Assembly (NCBI GenBank): GCA_024220525.1
Contig: JAMYWO010000097.1
Coordinates: 1 to 64,000, forward strand
DNA from: Cochliopodium minus
Taxonomy: Eukaryota; Discosea; Himatismenida; Cochliopodiidae
Length of the DNA: 64,000 nt
Direction of reading: 5' to 3'
This document shows positions 11,021 through 22,538 of this stretch, piece by piece; positions within the stretch are counted from its first letter, which is position 1, and each line of letters begins with the position of its first letter. Below the pieces are notes generated by a model. The model searched no databases. It was not told the DNA's origin and was given only the letters and a program-made list of their open reading frames with translations. The position numbers and the translations under genes were made by a program.

Positions 11021-12753
11021 TTGGGAAATCAAGAGAATCGCAGTTTTCTTTAATGACCATCTTTAAAAAATCTTCAAATTCAATGTCCTCAGCACCATTA
11101 TTTTCATTATTTTCGTTATTATTTTCATTTGGTGAAAGAGAGGAAAATTGAGACAAGTTTTGATCATTATCATGATAATGGGGATCTTCTCCTTTATTTT
11201 TGAGCATTTTGAAAGACCAGTTATTGTCTATTTCGGACAAGTTGATGTTCAATTTTTCATATCCTTTCATATAAATGGTGGGGAGACTCATTTTACATAT
11301 AATATGATTTTTTTTTATTCCTTTCTCCGACTCGTACCTCTCTGTTTAGTTTTTTTAAAAAAAGTTTAAAAATTATATATTTGAAATCATCGAAAATTTA
11401 ATTAATTTTCTTTTTATTTTATTTTATTTTTATTTTAATTTTGATTTTTATTTTTTTTATTTTTGATCATTGTACCTCTTAGTTGGAATGCTCTATGAAA
11501 TGCTATGATCAAATTGATGTGATGTTTGACTATTAAAAAAATGAAAAATAAAAAATGAAAAATAAAAAATAAAAAATAAAAAAAAAGATTTGACAATCAT
11601 TTAAGTTAGATTCATTAGACCATTGATCAAGTTCTTCATGAGTTTTCCAAATGAGTTTAGTGCCTTTAGGGCCATTGGGATCATCCATGATTTGGTGATT
11701 AGACACCAAAAAAGCGAAACCTTCTTTCAAATCCACTTCCTTTTCTTCTATGTATGACAAATATTCTCCTAATTTCCCTTCATTTATGATGTCGCAGTGT
11801 AATTTCAAGTTCTATTGTTAAGAAAAAATGTTAAATATTAATTTATATTTTAATTTATATAATCTAAAACAAGTATTATTTATGTTTTGATATTTTTTAA
11901 AATATTATATTATATATTATTATATTATTATATTAATAATTTTTGTTATATGTTGGCTTGTTCCAAATTATTTTACGCAAATTAAAATTCTCACAATAAT
12001 TTTCATTGATGATTACCTTCAATACATCATGAGCAAATGAATTAGCATTACAAAATTTTTTGTGAAACTTGTTATTGCAGTTATATTTTTGGATTAATTG
12101 GCAAATTTTCATTCTATTTGATTCTTTGTTTTTTATGACAGGAAGTTCTTGCTCTGTTAATTTTTTTTGAGGAAAAAATATCGCACAAGCTTTTTTCGAT
12201 CGAAATTTCTTAATAAATACGAGGCTATATGTTTATAAGAGGAAATAAAATTCAAATATATTAACAATCTATTTACCTTGTATCATTCCAAATGAGAATT
12301 TTATCTTGAAGGAAGAATATTGAATTCTTGTTTAATTATGATCTTTTCCTTACCATTCACTTGCAATGCAAGATGTGTTCTTCCATTATTTTTCTGGAAT
12401 TTGTTATAAATACCTTTTACTTTGTTATTTGCATTCTTCATATCTAGATCCCTTTATAAAGAATTTTTATAAAATTTAACTTGAAAAAATTTAATTTACA
12501 CCAATACTATCAACTTCACAACAAATAATTCATATTGATCATCATTCATTATACTTCCAAATATTAAATCGTGTATGGTGGAGATATCAGTAAATTCTTT
12601 CCATATTTCTTCTGGGATCTCTTCATTATCAGGAATCAATTTTTCCCTTTTATTGGCTGCTTCTCTTATATCTTTGCATATGTTCTTTTTTGTGTTGGTG
12701 AGTGGTTGAATTAGATTCTTCAAATATTTTTCATCTAGAGGATTCACTTTCAT
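10941..12753 (-). CDS. Unrecognised multi-exon protein
   Basis: Starts at 12753 (MKVNPLDEKYLKNLIQPL). Exons: 12753-12500; about 12446-12355 (DLDMKNANNKVKGIYNKFQ, RTHLALQVN); about 12225-12017 (basic, with PQKKLTEQELPVIKNKESNR and a KICQLIQKYNCNNKFHKKFC stretch); 11812-11590 (KLHCDIINEGKLGEYLSYIE, KLIWKTHEELDQWSNESN); about 11530-11475; about 11350-11300; and 11288-10941, which ends VPFNFKSINKPN. The last exon carries an N/E-rich linker and an acidic helix. No signal peptide or membrane segment is seen, so it is likely soluble. The C-terminal exon lies partly in the block shared with 1090-1205 and 2420-2494, so its very end deserves checking. I could not place it in a family. Confidence 0.6.
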
Positions 12754-12846
12754 TTTTTTTTTCTTACAACTGTAAAATTTAAAATAATTTATTTATTAAA
12801 GTCTCCCTTAAAAAGAATTAAAAAAAAAAAAAGGAATAATTTTTAT

Positions 12847-15800
12847 ATGGCTTTTTTAAGAGACGAAGATTCAGAAGGGAGTGAAGCATTTGTTCATTCA
12901 TGGTTTGAATTGGTTTTGGAACAAGATAAATTGGATGATCATATAATCAAATTAAAAAATGGAAAGTTAAAACATCCATCTGGGACAGATTTAATATCTG
13001 TATTCATGGAACAAGGATTTGGGATGAATCCTTCATTTGAAATTGATCAAATAAATATTGATTCAAAGAACAAAAAATCAACGTTAGGTAGATTATGCTC
13101 GAAATTAATAAATGATTTGGGATGGTCATATTCCCAATGTTTGAATAACATACCATCCAATTATCAAAATGTGATCTTTTCTCTATTTTGTTTATTCTAT
13201 CCCGAGAACATTGATTCACATCTCTATTATCACAGATATATGATTCAAAACAGTCTATTTACATCTTCTCCAAAGCTTGAATCTCTTGCATTATTGGAGG
13301 AATACATCAATATTCCTAATTTTTTATTTAATGATAAACAAAAGCAGAATGATATAACAGATGATCCCAATATAGAGAAAAAGAGAATGAAGGAGGTTCT
13401 ATTTGAAATTGCTTATTCTAATTTTATTCTCAAGAATTATGCAAAATCTGAAAAATATTTCGAATTATGTGAAAAGGAATATTCTTCCAACTCTAATCCT
13501 TCCAAAATGAAAACCCAATTATTGATTAATAATATAAAATCTTCCAATTCTAAATCAACATCAAATAATTTCTCATATTATGCATCAGAATTAGAAGAAA
13601 CATTATCCCTTGATATAATTCGCAATTTCATCAATTATTCTAAAAATTCTCAACAAAAAGAAACCAAAACAGATGACAAAAATCTCAAAATCTTGAATTC
13701 AATCCAATCTTCGATGGTCAATAAGGGTATAGATAACTTTTCAACCTTATTATACAATGATATACTGGATAATCAATTGAATTGGCAAACAAGAAAGTTT
13801 TTAGAAAACTATACCTGCTTTTCTTTTTTCCCCATTTCCTATCCAATAATTGCATGCAATATCCTCTATCTATTTCTTTATCCACAACCCACATTGTTTG
13901 ATATAAACAGCGGAGATTCCATTCTGCTTAACAAAAACAAAGTTTTATCTTCCAACAAAGAGATGCAAATTTGTTTTTTTTACTTCAACACTCACTACAA
14001 CAAAAAAGATGTCTTATGGGAGAATATCTTGCAGTATGCCTACCATCTTATCAACGAAAAAAATATATCAGAGAAACAAAAGAAGACGATCACACAAGGA
14101 ATCCTTTTTTTTGCCAAAGTTTTTGAGAGAGTAGAACCCAACGAAGAAAAGTGGTACTATGAGAAACACATTGATGTTCTTAAATTATTTTTGCCTCAAG
14201 AAGAGTTTCAAGTTTTTCTTTCAAAGACAATAGTTCAAGATTCTAAACCCGAAATAAAGGAGAGCAAAAGAAAATTAAGCGAAAAGATGGAGAAAAGGGA
14301 CAAAAAAAGAAAAATGATAGAAAAAGCAATGACCTCTCTACAATTCCCTCAATCTACAGAGGAGATTTCTTCCAACACTCAGCTAGTTCAACTTTTCCAG
14401 CAAAGAATGTTTACTTTTCATCAGATTGAAACACCCACCGCCATTTCTGTTTCTCAGCTTTGCTATTTGTTGTTTCATCCTCTCCACTTTAAGTACTTTG
14501 ATCTCGAAAATGTTTTTCCTCCTGTTTACCAGAATCACTTTCAAAACTTGAACGCTTTTCTTAAACATTCCAAAAACACAAAGCTCACAGAGGAAGAAAA
14601 AGATTTTGTTGTCAAAGTTTCTTATGATCTCATTTTGTTTCACCTCTATTTGCACCAAAACCACTCTATTCTTTCTCCTGCTCAACTCCAAATTGTTCAA
14701 AATAACACCCAAGCTCTCATCAACTCCTTTCAAAATAATTTTAGCAATTCTTTTTTTCCAAACTTTAATTCTTTGGATTCTTTCATTGATTTGCTTCTCT
14801 CCTTTTTTCTCGATTTTTCTTTTCAAAGAAATCTTTATTCACCCTCCTCCAAATTGCTTTCCTCCTTGGATCCTTTCTTTTTTAACATCATCCACTTTTC
14901 TCCCACTTCCCCTCCCCACCTCAACACTTTTTTTCTTTCTAAAAAAAATCTCTTCAAAAACTTTTCTTTCTGTTCTTATCTTTTGTTGATTGATCCTTCT
15001 TTGTTTTCATCTGATATTTATTCCTTGTACAAATCGGAAGATAACAATAACAACAACAATAATAACAATAATAATAACAATAACAACAACAATAACAATA
15101 ATAATAATAACAATAATAATAACAATAATAATAACAATAATAATAACAATAATAATAACAATAATAATAATAATAATAACAATAATAATAACAATAATAA
15201 TAACAATAATTTCCAGAACAATCAACATTTTCCAAATCACAAACAACCACAACAGGTTTTTATATCAAACCACCCTCAATTCCTCAACAATCAACTACTC
15301 AATCCCAATCTCCTTTTTATTCAAAATCAAAATCCCAATCTGAATCCTAATTTAAATCCTAATCTCCTTAATTACAATAACATAAACCTTCCCATCAACA
15401 ATCTCAATTATCCTATCAACAATCAGTCTAATCCTAATTTTCAATACAATCCAAATCTCAATCCCAATCTCAATTTCAACAATATCAGCAATGCCAATCT
15501 CAATTTCCAATTAAATCCAAATCTAAATCCTAATTTAAATCCCAATCTCAATCCAAATCTAAATCTTAATCTCCAAAACCAAATGAATCAACAATTGTTC
15601 TATCAACAAAATCCTCAAATGATTCCACAACAAATTCAAAACAATAATCAGCCCCTTTTCAATCAACAAAACAATCAACAGAATAATCAACAAAATATTC
15701 AACAGAACATACAACAGAATAATCAACAAAATTTTCAACCGAATAATCAACAACAGAACATTCAACAAAATAATATGCAAAATAATCAACAGAATAATTT

Positions 15801-17118
15801 GCAACCAAACAATTTACAAAATATTACTGTGCAACAAAATAATAATCCTCCTCAACAAATAAACCAACCAACCCACCAAAACATAACACAATCAAATGCA
15901 CCTACTTCCTCGACCCCTTCTTCTATACCTCCTTTTGCCTCTACGACCTCTACACCTACTTCCACTCCCACATCCTCGTCCCCTTCTCTTTCTCCTAATT
16001 TGTCAACTTCTCAATCAAACATTCGAAATCCCAACAATTCCTCCACAAGTGGTCTCAGCACTTCCCTTAACAATGTCTATGAGTTGAAGGAAAAAGAGCC
16101 TATCAACCCCATCAACGAAAAAAACATAGATTTTCACAAAAAAACACTCAACTATGAAATTAGAAAACTTCTTGTCAAATTCCACAACATTTTCAACATT
16201 GAAACCAAAATTTTTAACAACAATTTTTGCCACGTAAACTCTCTTTCTCCTTTTCATCTCCTTCATAACAAAGATCTTGTCGTTTTTTTTTGTTGTTCTT
16301 TTTTCTCTTATTTTTCAAATTTGAAAGACAGCAGTGATTTCAACCTTTCTTATAGTTTTCATCACTTTTATCTCCTCAAAATCTTTCAGCCTTTTCACAA
16401 CAAGATGAAGAATGTCAACTCCAAAATTTTTGAAAGAGATTTTTGGGATTTTGAAAAGATTTCACTGAATGATGATCCCAACAACAACGAAAAAGAGCTT
16501 TTTTCCTTCAACAACGATTATCTTTCCAAAGATCAGCAGTCAAATACTTTACTTAAACTTCTTAGTGTTTTTCTTGAAAACACATCCAAGACACTGCAAA
16601 TCACCCCAGACAGTGAATACTACGAAATATTCTTGTTTTTGAAAGCCAATTATTTCTATGAAAAGAAAAACTACTCTCGATCAAACATTTTCTTTGTTCA
16701 ACTCTTCACCCAGAAATTAGATCACGCTTATATCGTCTCGAATAGAAAAAATAAGCACTTTGTTCCGCTTTTGGCAAAAATGATTTCTTCCTTCATTAAC
16801 TCTTTCCGCTACTCTGAATCCCTTGTTCTTCTTCAGCTTTTAAACTCTAAAACTTTTCCTCAAAAATCTATTTATTTACAATTCATTATCGACAACGTAA
16901 AGTTTCTAGATCCTTTTTATTTCAGATTTATTTGGGACATTTCCATTTTGGAGATACTTCTCAATAAATTTGCTTACTTTGATAGTAATCAAAATGTAAA
17001 TCTTATCATCTCTTTGATATCCAAGGTTCAACTAAACCAAAGTAACTCCAAAAAGACCAAGAAGACCATAAAACTAAAGTTGATTCAAGACTTTTTGGAA
17101 AAGATTCAATTAAATTAA
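12847..17118 (+). CDS. INTS8: Integrator complex subunit 8 (INTS8) homologue
   Basis: INTS8 is a helical-repeat subunit of the nuclear Integrator complex. It helps recruit PP2A to RNA polymerase II at snRNA and other short transcription units. Seen: one intronless frame of 1423 residues. The N-terminus WFELVLEQDKLDDHI, then LISVFMEQ, matches the human WFEFLLEESLLEKHL...LIVQFLEQ start. The C-terminus also matches: EIFLFLKANYFYEKKNYSRS, then DPFYFRFIWDISILEILLNK (human YYDYIWDVTILEYL), and LIQDFLEKIQLN as the end. Two thirds along, an insert of about 55 Asn (15046-15210) leads into NPNL repeats and a Q/N-rich, then S/T/P-rich linker (to about 16090). This makes the protein some 430 residues longer than the animal one. 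All intron-bearing neighbours contrast with this uninterrupted gene. Confidence 0.9.
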   Translation: MAFLRDEDSEGSEAFVHSWFELVLEQDKLDDHIIKLKNGKLKHPSGTDLISVFMEQGFGMNPSFEIDQINIDSKNKKSTLGRLCSKLINDLGWSYSQCLNNIPSNYQNVIFSLFCLFYPENIDSHLYYHRYMIQNSLFTSSPKLESLALLEEYINIPNFLFNDKQKQNDITDDPNIEKKRMKEVLFEIAYSNFILKNYAKSEKYFELCEKEYSSNSNPSKMKTQLLINNIKSSNSKSTSNNFSYYASELEETLSLDIIRNFINYSKNSQQKETKTDDKNLKILNSIQSSMVNKGIDNFSTLLYNDILDNQLNWQTRKFLENYTCFSFFPISYPIIACNILYLFLYPQPTLFDINSGDSILLNKNKVLSSNKEMQICFFYFNTHYNKKDVLWENILQYAYHLINEKNISEKQKKTITQGILFFAKVFERVEPNEEKWYYEKHIDVLKLFLPQEEFQVFLSKTIVQDSKPEIKESKRKLSEKMEKRDKKRKMIEKAMTSLQFPQSTEEISSNTQLVQLFQQRMFTFHQIETPTAISVSQLCYLLFHPLHFKYFDLENVFPPVYQNHFQNLNAFLKHSKNTKLTEEEKDFVVKVSYDLILFHLYLHQNHSILSPAQLQIVQNNTQALINSFQNNFSNSFFPNFNSLDSFIDLLLSFFLDFSFQRNLYSPSSKLLSSLDPFFFNIIHFSPTSPPHLNTFFLSKKNLFKNFSFCSYLLLIDPSLFSSDIYSLYKSEDNNNNNNNNNNNNNNNNNNNNNNNNNNNNNNNNNNNNNNNNNNNNNNNNNNNNNNNNFQNNQHFPNHKQPQQVFISNHPQFLNNQLLNPNLLFIQNQNPNLNPNLNPNLLNYNNINLPINNLNYPINNQSNPNFQYNPNLNPNLNFNNISNANLNFQLNPNLNPNLNPNLNPNLNLNLQNQMNQQLFYQQNPQMIPQQIQNNNQPLFNQQNNQQNNQQNIQQNIQQNNQQNFQPNNQQQNIQQNNMQNNQQNNLQPNNLQNITVQQNNNPPQQINQPTHQNITQSNAPTSSTPSSIPPFASTTSTPTSTPTSSSPSLSPNLSTSQSNIRNPNNSSTSGLSTSLNNVYELKEKEPINPINEKNIDFHKKTLNYEIRKLLVKFHNIFNIETKIFNNNFCHVNSLSPFHLLHNKDLVVFFCCSFFSYFSNLKDSSDFNLSYSFHHFYLLKIFQPFHNKMKNVNSKIFERDFWDFEKISLNDDPNNNEKELFSFNNDYLSKDQQSNTLLKLLSVFLENTSKTLQITPDSEYYEIFLFLKANYFYEKKNYSRSNIFFVQLFTQKLDHAYIVSNRKNKHFVPLLAKMISSFINSFRYSESLVLLQLLNSKTFPQKSIYLQFIIDNVKFLDPFYFRFIWDISILEILLNKFAYFDSNQNVNLIISLISKVQLNQSNSKKTKKTIKLKLIQDFLEKIQLN
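15043..15210 (+). repeat. AAC/AAT trinucleotide tract encoding poly-Asn
   Basis: About 55 asparagine codons, a mix of AAC and AAT, inside INTS8 (residues about 733-788). The synonymous mixing shows it is not a freshly expanded pure repeat. Confidence 0.95.
15295..15890 (+). repeat. NPNL-type and QQNNQQN-type minisatellite inside INTS8
   Basis: First half: degenerate 12-base units (AATCCcAATCTc type) encoding NPNLNPNL. Second half: CAACAgAATAAT-type units encoding QQNNQQN. Part of the disordered insert. Confidence 0.85.
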
Positions 17119-17203
17119 TTATAAAAAGATCAATTTAAAGAGTTAAATCATTGAAAGAATAGTTTAAATAAATTTGAAGAAAAAAATGAATAAGTTTTGA
17201 TGA

Positions 17204-18380
17204 TCAATCTTCAAGATTGAAAAGGAGAAAAGGATCAAATTCCACTTGATCATTTTGTTTTCTCTTTCCGCGAATGTAGGACAAAATATCCTCAGAGATT
17301 TTATCAGGGCAAATGGAATCGGGACTGAATTGTTCGAACAACTTGTAAATTTGACTCATGTTCAATGAAGGGCAGGTTTGTTTGAGAACTTCTTCATCTT
17401 TGAATATCTCTTTTGAAAGAATTAACACATTACAAGCGTCTTTTATTGGTGAAAGTTTTTTGCAGATTTGGGAAAAATTTTTGGGTACATTTTTCACTGT
17501 GGATGGCCAATCTTCTAATACTGATACTTCCAACTTTATTTGGAATGCTAAAAAAAAATAAAATTAATTAGTAAAATTTTTTAAAAAAATTTTTTTTACC
17601 TTGTGAAGCAGTACAATAGTTTGGTTGTTTGAGAAGGGAGTTGAACAAGTGAGAAGAAATATAGTAGTAGAGATGTGTGAAAATTTGGAGCTGAATTCCA
17701 TCAGAAATAAAGTTTTGCCCCAACAACTTTACCACATTGTTGAATAAGTTACAAATGTCTGATGATGATCCCGCATGTGATGGACCTAAAAAAATTTAAT
17801 TAAATTTTAATGTTTAAAAATCAATTTAATTTTTTTTAATTTTTGTTTTTATTACCTCTGTGTTGTTTCAACTTTTGTTCGGACAAAACTGAGGAGGGTT
17901 TTTGTTCAAGAAAAGCAGAATCAAGGAAAGATTCAATGGAATCAAACACGTTTTGTAAGCTGTGTTTTAAAAAAGTGGAACAAATTATATTCAAATCTTT
18001 TTCAAACATATTCATATTTTCGTTATTGTCTGTTCCCTCTTTACAAAAATTAAGAATTAAAATAAAAATAATTTTAAATATTGAAAATAAATAAATTAAA
18101 AAAGCAAGGTAAAAAAAACATATTAAAAATTAAATATTAAAATAAAAATTAAATATTAAAATGTAAATTTAAAATTTAAAAATAAATTTAATTAAAATAA
18201 AAGGTGAAATAGAAAAAGAGAAAAGGGTATAAAATAAGAAATGATAGAAAATACCAGAGTTGGAAGAAAGATTTTTATTTGCAAAAGAAGTGTCGATAGC
18301 TTTTATCTTTGGATTTTTGAAACTCAACTTGTACCCTATCTCAGCTTCATTTTAAAATAAAGATTAAAATAATGTAATAA

Positions 18381-18423
<43 letters not shown>

Positions 18424-18425
18424 AC

Positions 18426-18456
<31 letters not shown>

Positions 18457-19742
18457 AAATAATAAATAAATAAATAAATAATAAATAAATAATAAATAAT
18501 AAATAATAAATAAACAAATAAATAAATAATAAATATTAAATAATAAATAAATAAATAATAAATAATAAATAATAAATAATAATAAATAATAAATAAATAA
18601 ATAAATAATAAATAAATAATAAATAATAAATAAACAAATAAATAAACAAATAAATAAATAATAAATAATAAATAATAAATAATAAATAATAAAAAATAAA
18701 ATAATAAAATAATAAATTTTAAAATAATAAATTTTATTATTAAATTTTTATTACTTAAGTTGTCGAGTAAATGAGTGGAAGTGGAAATCCAATAAAAATT
18801 GGACTTGTTGTCATGTTTGGTTTGTTTGTGATGCCAATAAATGGTGTTTATAATTTCGTCTAATAATCCTTTTTCTGGTGCCCCATTAATCTGTTTCTGT
18901 GAAATCAATGAATCCAAAATTCTGCTTGATGATATTGATGCCTAAAATTAAATATAATAAAAAAATTAAAAAGATATAAAAATAAATAAAATAAAAAATA
19001 AATAAAATAATAAAAAATAAAATAATAAAAAATAAATAAAATAATAAAAAAATAAATAAAATAATAAAAAATGAAAATAAAATTAAAAACTAAAAAGATT
19101 TGAAAAAGAAAGAGATATTACACCACGAACGAAAGAAAAGTCGACACGGGAAATGGAATTGTCTATGATTTTTCTTTGATCATAAAAGGACTTGTAGATG
19201 GTGTTGCTAGATGTGTCCTCTTCTTTGTTTCCTTGTAATGATTTCAGCACGTTTTTCGCACGATTTCCCTTGTCTTTTTTCTTTAAATGAAAAAATAAAA
19301 AATAAAAATATAAAAATATTAAAATATAAAAAATATAAAAATATTAAAAATAAAAATGTTAAAATATAAAAAATATAAAAAAATAAAAAAATAAAAAAAT
19401 AAAAAAATAAAAAAATGATATATAAAAAATAAAAAAAAATAAAAAATCTAAAAAATAAAAAATGTGTAAAAATTAAAGAATAAAAAATTACTTCAGAAAT
19501 ATTCTTTAACTCTATGGTTTTTTCGGTTAAAGAAAAGGAAAGGGAATCTATTTTTTTATCTTTTTCAACGAGTTCTTGTTGTAATTTTTCAAGAGTTTGT
19601 TCAATGTCAAAACAATCATTGTCACTTTGTTTTCTTCTTTCTTTTTCTTTTTTCAACTCTTTTTCCAATTCTTTTATTCTTTCATTCCCTTCTGAACTTC
19701 CATTACTTTTTTCACTTTTCTCTGACCCGTTTTCTAAATGTT
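17204..19742 (-). CDS. Coiled-coil plus dilute (DIL) domain protein; 5' end not seen
   Basis: C-terminal exons carry a DIL domain as in the cargo-binding tail of class V myosins. Seen: QLQIFTHLYYYISSHLFNSL, YCTASQAFQIKLEVSVLEDW and CPSLNMSQIYKLFEQFSPD (about 17790-17290), ending EFDPFLLFNLED at 17204. Upstream (18917-18750) lies LLDEIINTIYWHHKQ, then SNFYWISTSTHLLDNL, equivalent to the FWLSNT.RLL part of myosin V. The farthest exon (19742-19500) is a charged coiled coil (ELEKELKKEKERRKQ, LEKLQQELVEKDKKIDSL). No motor or IQ motifs are in view, but the sequence enters an assembly gap at 19913, so this may be the tail of a myosin V or a stand-alone dilute protein. At least seven exons; one intron is a 360-base TAAA-type repeat. 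Confidence 0.8.
18355..18720 (+). repeat. (TAAA)n/(TAATAAA)n simple repeat in an intron
   Basis: About 365 bases of TAAA and AATAAATAA units with rare C substitutions (AAACAAATAAA), between two DIL-gene exons. It reads open on the minus strand only because it lacks stops. Confidence 0.95.
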
Positions 19743-19912
19743 AATTTAAAAAAATTGTGAAAAGATAATAAAATAATAAAATAAATATAATAAAATGAAA
19801 AAATGAAAAAAATAATAAATATAAATAAATATAATAAATATGAATTAAAAAATAAAAAAGAAATAAATAAAAATAAAAAATATGAATTAAAATAAATAAC
19901 AATAAAAATAAA

Positions 19913-19913
19913 N
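19913..19913. other. Assembly join (single N)
   Basis: Left of the N the sequence is AATAAA-rich; right of it is a CATTTTATT tandem repeat. The genes on both sides lack 5' ends. Confidence 0.85.
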
Positions 19914-19992
19914 CATTTTATTCATTTTATTCATTTTATTCATTTTATTCATTTTATTCATTTTATTCATTTTATTCATTTTATTCATTTCA
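19914..19992 (+). repeat. CATTTTATT 9-base tandem repeat
   Basis: About eight near-perfect units of CATTTTATT directly at the contig edge. They degrade into a wider T-rich region up to about 20200. Confidence 0.9.
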
Positions 19993-20333
19993 TTTTTACT
20001 TAATTTTGTTTAGTTTTATTTAATTTTGTTTAGTTTTATTTAATTTTAATTAATTTTATTTGTTCAATTCATTTTATTCATTTTTATTCTTTTTTATTTA
20101 ATTTTATTTCATTTTATTCATTTAGTTCATTTTTACTTAATTTTATTTAATTTTTTTAATTTTATTCATTTTATTTATTCATTTTTAATTTTTAAAATTT
20201 TTTTCAATTTACATTTTTTTATTTTTTGTTTTTGATTATTTCATTTAATTTATCGTAAATTTTGTGATTTTACTTTTTAAAAATATAATCCACAAAATTT
20301 TTAGTTTTTTTTATCATTTAAAATTTTTTATAG

Positions 20334-21459
20334 AAAGATTTAAAAGCACACGAAAAAATAATTTATTGCCACGCCCTTTTGAACAAACTGGAATTTAAAG
20401 ACAAGTTGCTGGAAAAAATTTCTCTCCTAAGAAAATGCTCCTCCTATTACCTCTTGCTTGATCATGAACAGTTTGACAATTTTAAATGTGGTTTACATCT
20501 TTTATCCCAAGCTCATTCCTTGTTCAAAGTAATTTTATTATTTTTTTCATTTTCAATTTTATTTGATCTTTTTATTTTCTATTTTATTTTTAAATGTATT
20601 TATATTTTTATTAAATTTTATTAAAATTTTTATTTTAAATTTTTTTTCTTATTTTTTTTTATTTTTTATTTTTATTTTCTCATTTTTTCATTTAAGGAAT
20701 TGAAAACTCCTGAAGAGAAAAAGGCAAAGAAAGAATTTCTCTCCATCAAAGAATTGGTGTTGAGAGACCTCGTTCAATACATATTTTTTGAGGAATATCA
20801 TCCGTAAATTAAATTCTAAATACAAATAAAAACAACATAAAAAATAAAATATAAAATAAATTATGAAATATAAAATATAAGATAAAAAAAATAAAAATAC
20901 AGTGCTTGAATAAAACAAATATTTTTATATTTATTAAGTAATAATTAAGCTAAAAATTTAAATTTATTTTCAGATTTATTCTTTGCAATCATTACAAAGA
21001 GTTATACGAACTTTATATTGGTGATCTTTTATCAGTTACTTCTCCTACAGAAATGCCCATCTTACTCAATTCTCTCTTTTCTCTCATTAGACCAATGGTG
21101 GTTGAGTTCATCAAATGTGGTAAAAAAAACACTTTACTAACCAATTTTACATTTATAATAAAATAAAATTAATCAAAAAAGATTACATAACAAATATTTA
21201 AATAAGAAAAAAATTAAAAATAAAATGAGATTGAATAAATTCAAAATAATTTTTCAAAGAAACTGGCAAGTATTGTAAAAAACTGTTGTTGGACGGAATC
21301 AAAGTTGCCGAAAAACTTGGAGTTGTGAAATGGATACAAGGAATGGAAATTGTCTTGAAAATTTTTAATACCATCACTGACGAGAATTACGACTTTGGAG
21401 AGGGTGGAGTTTTGAATGCATACTTGAAAGTAGAAAATCAAATTACTTCAAATAAATAA
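20334..21459 (+). CDS. Unrecognised helical protein, 5' part missing
   Basis: Four exons: 20334-20528 (KDLKAHEKIIYCHALLNKLE, KISLLRKCSSYYLLLDHEQF, GLHLLSQAHSLFK), about 20697-20806 (ELKTPEEKKAKKEFLSIKEL), about 20972-21120 (FILCNHYKELYELYIGDLL, PILLNSLFSLIRPMVVEFIK) and about 21260-21459 (GKYCKKLLLDGIKVAEKLGV, IQGMEIVLKIFNTITDENYD), ending NQITSNK. All-helical with short repeats, perhaps TPR-like. The first exon opens after a consensus acceptor (tttatag) without an initiator Met, and only A/T repeats lie between it and the gap at 19913, so the start is probably lost there. No family was recognised. Confidence 0.55.
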
Positions 21460-21543
21460 TTTTATAATTTTATAATTGTTTAATTAAAATATTCTGTTTT
21501 GAAATGTTGGAAATTATTTTTAATATTTAAAAATCAAAAGATA

Positions 21544-22060
21544 TTAGTATTTCTCTTCTAATTGTACGGTGTGCACGTGAATAAAGTCACGTACGTTAGT
21601 AAATGTAGCAACCAACCTTACTCCATCATCAACATTGGGAAGACTCCGCAAGGTGTATAAAATATTGGTAGAAGGATCATCTTTGACAAAAATCTTTTTT
21701 TTTGAAGAAAAAATTCAATTATTGAAAATTTAAAAGAATTATTAAAAAATAAAATTTGAAATAATTACAGCTAAAGTGGGATTGATGTCTTTTAAATCTA
21801 TTTTGACAACAAGATCAACTGTTTTTCCAACATAATTATAAGTATCACTTTTTGTACAAGAATCATACGAAGCGGATGAACCAATATAACCTTCATTACA
21901 AACTGCTCTTGCTTTAAAAAAAAAAAAAAAATTTATTCAACAATATAATCAAAAGATGGAAATTTTAACCATTTGTATTGTTGCAAGCATATGTTGTCCA
22001 TTCTGCGTACAACAAATTTGCCACTCCAACACAAGAACAACAATTCGCTAAAGAATTGAA
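21544..22060 (-). CDS. Small Cys-rich, probably extracellular protein, start unresolved
   Basis: Minus-strand exons: about 22048-21975 (ANCCSCVGVANLLYAEWTTY), 21910-21770 (VCNEGYIGSSASYDSC, TYNYVGKTVDLVVKIDLKDI) and about 21693-21544 (ILYTLRSLPNVDDGVRLVAT, VHTVQLEEKY-stop). Cysteine pairs and a beta-rich pattern suggest a secreted domain. A signal-peptide exon is expected upstream, but no ATG in frame was found before 22100. The second domain resembles in style the secreted protein at 29844-30482; no family was recognised. Confidence 0.5.
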
Positions 22061-22129
22061 ACATTAAAACAAGAAAGATCTTAATTAAAAACAATTGAGA
22101 AGAAAAATTATTATTAACTTTTTCAAACT

Positions 22130-22430
22130 CGCTCTATAAATTTTTAATCAAATAAAATAAAAATAAAATAAGATGAAGAGTATATCAGGTTTGATGGATT
22201 TATGGGAACAAGATGTTACAATTTAGAGCAATTCATATCTTTGTGTATATTATTATTTTTTTTTCAAATATAAAAAACTACGTGGAACATATGTTCACCT
22301 CGAAATCCAGTAAAATGAAAGAATATACCATTCTAAATTAAAATCTTGAGATATAATGAATATTTCTTTCAATCGAAGGTATATAATTTATTTAGCATTA
22401 TTTTCTATTCTAATCTATCCAAAAATGAAA
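22130..22430 (+). repeat. Dispersed repeat, family 1 (copy a)
   Basis: About 80 percent identical by eye to 35135-35430. Shared blocks include GGTTTGATGGATTT, AACAAGATGTTACAATTTAG, AATCTTGAGATATAATGAAT and TTCAATCGAAGGTATATAAT. Intergenic in both places; no ORF. Confidence 0.85.
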
Positions 22431-22538
22431 AGATATGTCTTGTTGATTTTACAATGGAATTAAAAAAAGTTATATTCAATTTATCATTAAGAATATTAAT
22501 TAAGATTACAATTATTCAAAATATATCTCAAATCCATT

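Noticed and set aside
15007-15252. Frames of poly-Leu, poly-Ile and poly-Tyr on the minus strand and poly-Ile/Thr on the plus strand
   Set aside because: Shadows of the poly-Asn codon run of INTS8.
18336-18917. Long minus-strand hydrophobic frame (Leu/Ile/Tyr/Phe only)
   Set aside because: Translation of a TAAA-type simple repeat in an intron; only its N-terminal 60 residues belong to a real exon.
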